A stretch of 64,000 nt of DNA from Pomacea canaliculata (lineage: Eukaryota; Mollusca; Gastropoda; Architaenioglossa; Ampullariidae). A program made the translations under genes and the position numbers. The stretch lies in contig NC_037591.1 of NCBI RefSeq assembly GCF_003073045.1, positions 43,897,903 to 43,961,902 of the forward strand, written 5' to 3'. The notes beneath the pieces were generated by a model. The model was not told the DNA's origin. It saw nothing but the letters and a program-made list of their open reading frames with translations, and did not search any database. Below, piece after piece: positions 60,770 to 64,000 of the stretch. Position 1 is the stretch's first letter; each line of letters starts with the position of its first letter.

Positions 60770-61465
60770 ACACACTACGTTTTAGATACTACGTGCTGTC
60801 ACACTAACACACTACATGTTAGATACAACACTACGTGCTGTCACACTAACACACTATGTGTTAGATACAACACTACGTGCTGTCACACTAACACACTACG
60901 TGTTAGATACAACACTACGTGCTGACACACTAACACACTACGTGTTAGATACAACACTACGTGCTGACACACTAACACACTACGTGTTAGATACAACACT
61001 ACGTGCTGACACACTAACACACTACGTGTTAGATACAACACTACGTGCTGACACACTAGCACACTACATGTTAGATACAACACTACGTGCTGACACACTA
61101 ACACACTAAATGTTAGATACAACACTACGTGCTGTCACACTAACACACTAAATGTTAGATACAACACTACGTGCTGTCACACTAACACACTATGTGTTAG
61201 ATACAACACTACGTGCTGACACACTAACACACTAAATGTTAGATACAACACTACGTGCTGTCACACTAACACACTATGTGTTAGATACAACACTACGTGC
61301 TGACACACTAACACACTAAATGTTAGATACAACACTACGTGCTGTCACACTAACACACTATGTGTTAGATACAACACTACGTGCTGACACACTAGCACAC
61401 TACGTGTAAAGTACAACACTACGTGCTGTCACACTAACTACATGTTAAGTACAACTACGTGCTGA
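60770..61465. repeat. 42-bp minisatellite, about 16 copies
   Basis: ACAACACTACGTGCTGACAC then ACTAACACACTACGTGTTAGAT. A TACGTGTTA/AAATGTTA/TATGTGTTA variant series shows higher-order copying. It lies upstream of gene C. Confidence 0.95.
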
Positions 61466-61774
61466 CATAGGAGAGCTCTGATCGTGTGACACAGAAAGCT
61501 GGGTGCGAAAAACAAAGAAATGAACAAACAAGCCCCGGATGTTGGCCAGTGTCAACAGCTCACGTTGGACAGCACGTGCAGGTCCGGGTCACGACCACAG
61601 GCCCTACAACGCGGAGGTCACGTGATGTATCTCAGGACAGGCCGTGTGTGGGTCAGATAAGGTGTGGGACGTCCACAGCTGCACAGGTAGGAGATAAGGT
61701 AGGTGTGTAAACATGTCTGACTGTCAGCTCACCACTGTAGTAAGGCCGCCTACTCTTGTAGTCAAACATCCGTC

Positions 61775-63960
61775 AGCACGCACACACACATACACACAGA
61801 CACACTTACACACATACACACAGACACATACACACATACACACATACACATACACATACACACATACACATACACACATACACACATACACACATACACA
61901 CAGACACATACACATACACACATACACATACCACAGACACACATACACACATACACACAGACACACATACACACATACACACATACACACATACACACAA
62001 CACACACACATACATACACAATACACACACACACGTACACACATACACATATCACACACACAACACACATACAACATACACATACAGAACACATACACAC
62101 AACATACACACACATACACACATACACAACACCATACACACATACACAATACACACATACACACACACACATACACACATGACACATACACATACACAGA
62201 CACACATACACCACACACATACACACACATACACACACATACACACATACACACATACACACAACATACACACATACACACATACACACATACACACATA
62301 CACATACACACATACACACATACACACATACACACATACACACATACACACATACACACATACACACACACATACACATACACACATAACACATACACAC
62401 ATACACATACACACATACACACATACACACATACACATACACACATACACATCACATACACATACACACATACACACATACACACATACACATACACATA
62501 CACACATACACACATACACACATACACATACACACACACATACACACATACACACACATACACACATACACACATACACATACACACATACACACATACA
62601 CACATACACACATACACACATACACACACACACATACACACATACACACATACACACATACACATACACACACACACACACATACACACATACACACATA
62701 CACATACACACATACACACACATACACACATACACATACACACATACACACATACACATACACACATACACACATACACATACACACATACACACATACA
62801 CACATACACACACACACACACACATACACACATACACACATACACATACACACACATACACATACACACATACACACATACACACATACACACATACACA
62901 TACACAACACACACACATACACACATACACATACACACATACACATACACACATACACACATACACATACACACGTACACACATACACACACACATACAC
63001 ACATACACATACACACATACACATACACACATACAACACACACACATACACACACATACACACATACACACATACACACATACACACATACACATACACA
63101 CATACACACATACACCACATATACACACACACACATACACACATACCACACGACACACACACATACACACATACAACACATACACACACATACACACATA
63201 CACACATACACACATACACACACACGTACACACATACACACATACACACATACACACATCACACATACCACATTACACATACACACACACACATTACACA
63301 CACATTCACACATTACACACATACACAACACACGTACACACATACACACATTCACACATTAACACATACACACACACGTACACACATACACACATTCACA
63401 CATTCACACATTAACACATACACACACACATACACACATTCACACACACACATTAACACATACACACACACACATACTACACACATACACACAGACACAC
63501 ATTACACATTACACATAACACATACACACATACACACATACACTACACACATACACACATACACACACACATACACACACATACACATACACACATACAC
63601 ACAACACACACATACACACATACACACATACACACATACACATAACACATACACAACATTACACACATACACACACATACACACATACCACACACACATA
63701 CACACACACATACACACACACACATAACACACACACATACACACATACACACATACACACATACACACATACACACATACACACATACACACATACACAC
63801 ATACACACATACACACATACACACATACACACATACACACATACATACACACATACACACAATACAACATACACACATTTACAGTACGCACACACATACA
63901 CACATACACACATACACACATAGAGACACACCTACACACATACACCCTCCCCCGCGCACA
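61775..63960. repeat. 2.2-kb CACATA/CACACATA microsatellite
   Basis: An almost pure array of 6- and 8-bp units (ACACAT, ACACACAT) running to the end of the window. It gives 400-550 residue low-complexity frames on both strands (H-T-Y-T and V-C-M-C). No gene is supported, and the array may continue beyond the window. Confidence 0.98.
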
Positions 63961-64000
63961 CTCACCCATCCTTAACCGCACACACAGACTCACGCACACA

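Noticed and set aside
61713-63414. Reading frames of 400-550 residues on both strands
   Set aside because: They are translations of the CACATA microsatellite (H-T-Y-T and V-C-M-C); there is no complex sequence, and several frames are open at once.

Overview
The window is animal genomic DNA. Genes are split into short exons with GT-AG introns and phase-consistent splice sites, and most exons encode extracellular cysteine-rich modules (C-type lectin, IGFBP-N-like, thyroglobulin type-1). The rest is extraordinarily rich in minisatellites and CA/GT microsatellites. The mixture suggests a lophotrochozoan, most likely a gastropod mollusc; this is inference from gene style, not proof. I see no rRNA, tRNA, CRISPR or prokaryotic operon structure.

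Layout. (1) About 0.6-14.3 kb, minus strand: a gene with at least six tandem C-type lectin domains (CTLDs), resembling the multi-CTLD macrophage mannose receptor style. Exons of CTLD1 to CTLD3 and the first two of CTLD4 join in frame. All exons examined between 0.6 and 4.3 kb carry single-base frame breaks. The introns are filled with minisatellites; one has copied the splice donor of its neighbouring exon. (2) 16.95-20.71 kb: an AT-rich block bounded by perfect 14-bp inverted repeats and containing a spliced plus-strand gene, probably a DNA transposon. (3) 21.3-24.8 kb, minus strand: two small candidate secreted proteins. (4) 26.2-27.2 kb: a 5'-truncated, frameshifted non-LTR retrotransposon inserted in a short tandem repeat. 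(5) 27.4-31.25 kb, minus strand: the last three exons of a single-pass membrane receptor with a 135-residue ectodomain exon, a membrane exon and a 430-residue cytoplasmic tail carrying 13 Y-T/A/S-E/D-V motifs. (6) 32.98-33.42 kb: a solo LTR with 4-bp target duplications. (7) 34-40 kb: mostly repeats with weak plus-strand exon candidates. (8) 41.1-60.4 kb, minus strand: three tandem paralogues (A, B, C), each with five exons and the same intron phases (1,1,2,1). They encode secreted proteins with an IGFBP-N-like domain followed by two thyroglobulin type-1 domains. B and C have TATA boxes; A ends early in its last exon. Between A and B lie a MITE-like inverted repeat and an ORF resembling a small amidated cyclic-peptide precursor. 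(9) 61.8-64 kb: a huge CACATA array.

Functional reading: the window holds lectin recognition (multi-CTLD gene), a phosphotyrosine-type signalling receptor, and secreted IGFBP-like/protease-inhibitor-like proteins. All three are typical of invertebrate immunity or growth-factor control, but nothing in the sequence shows that they act together.
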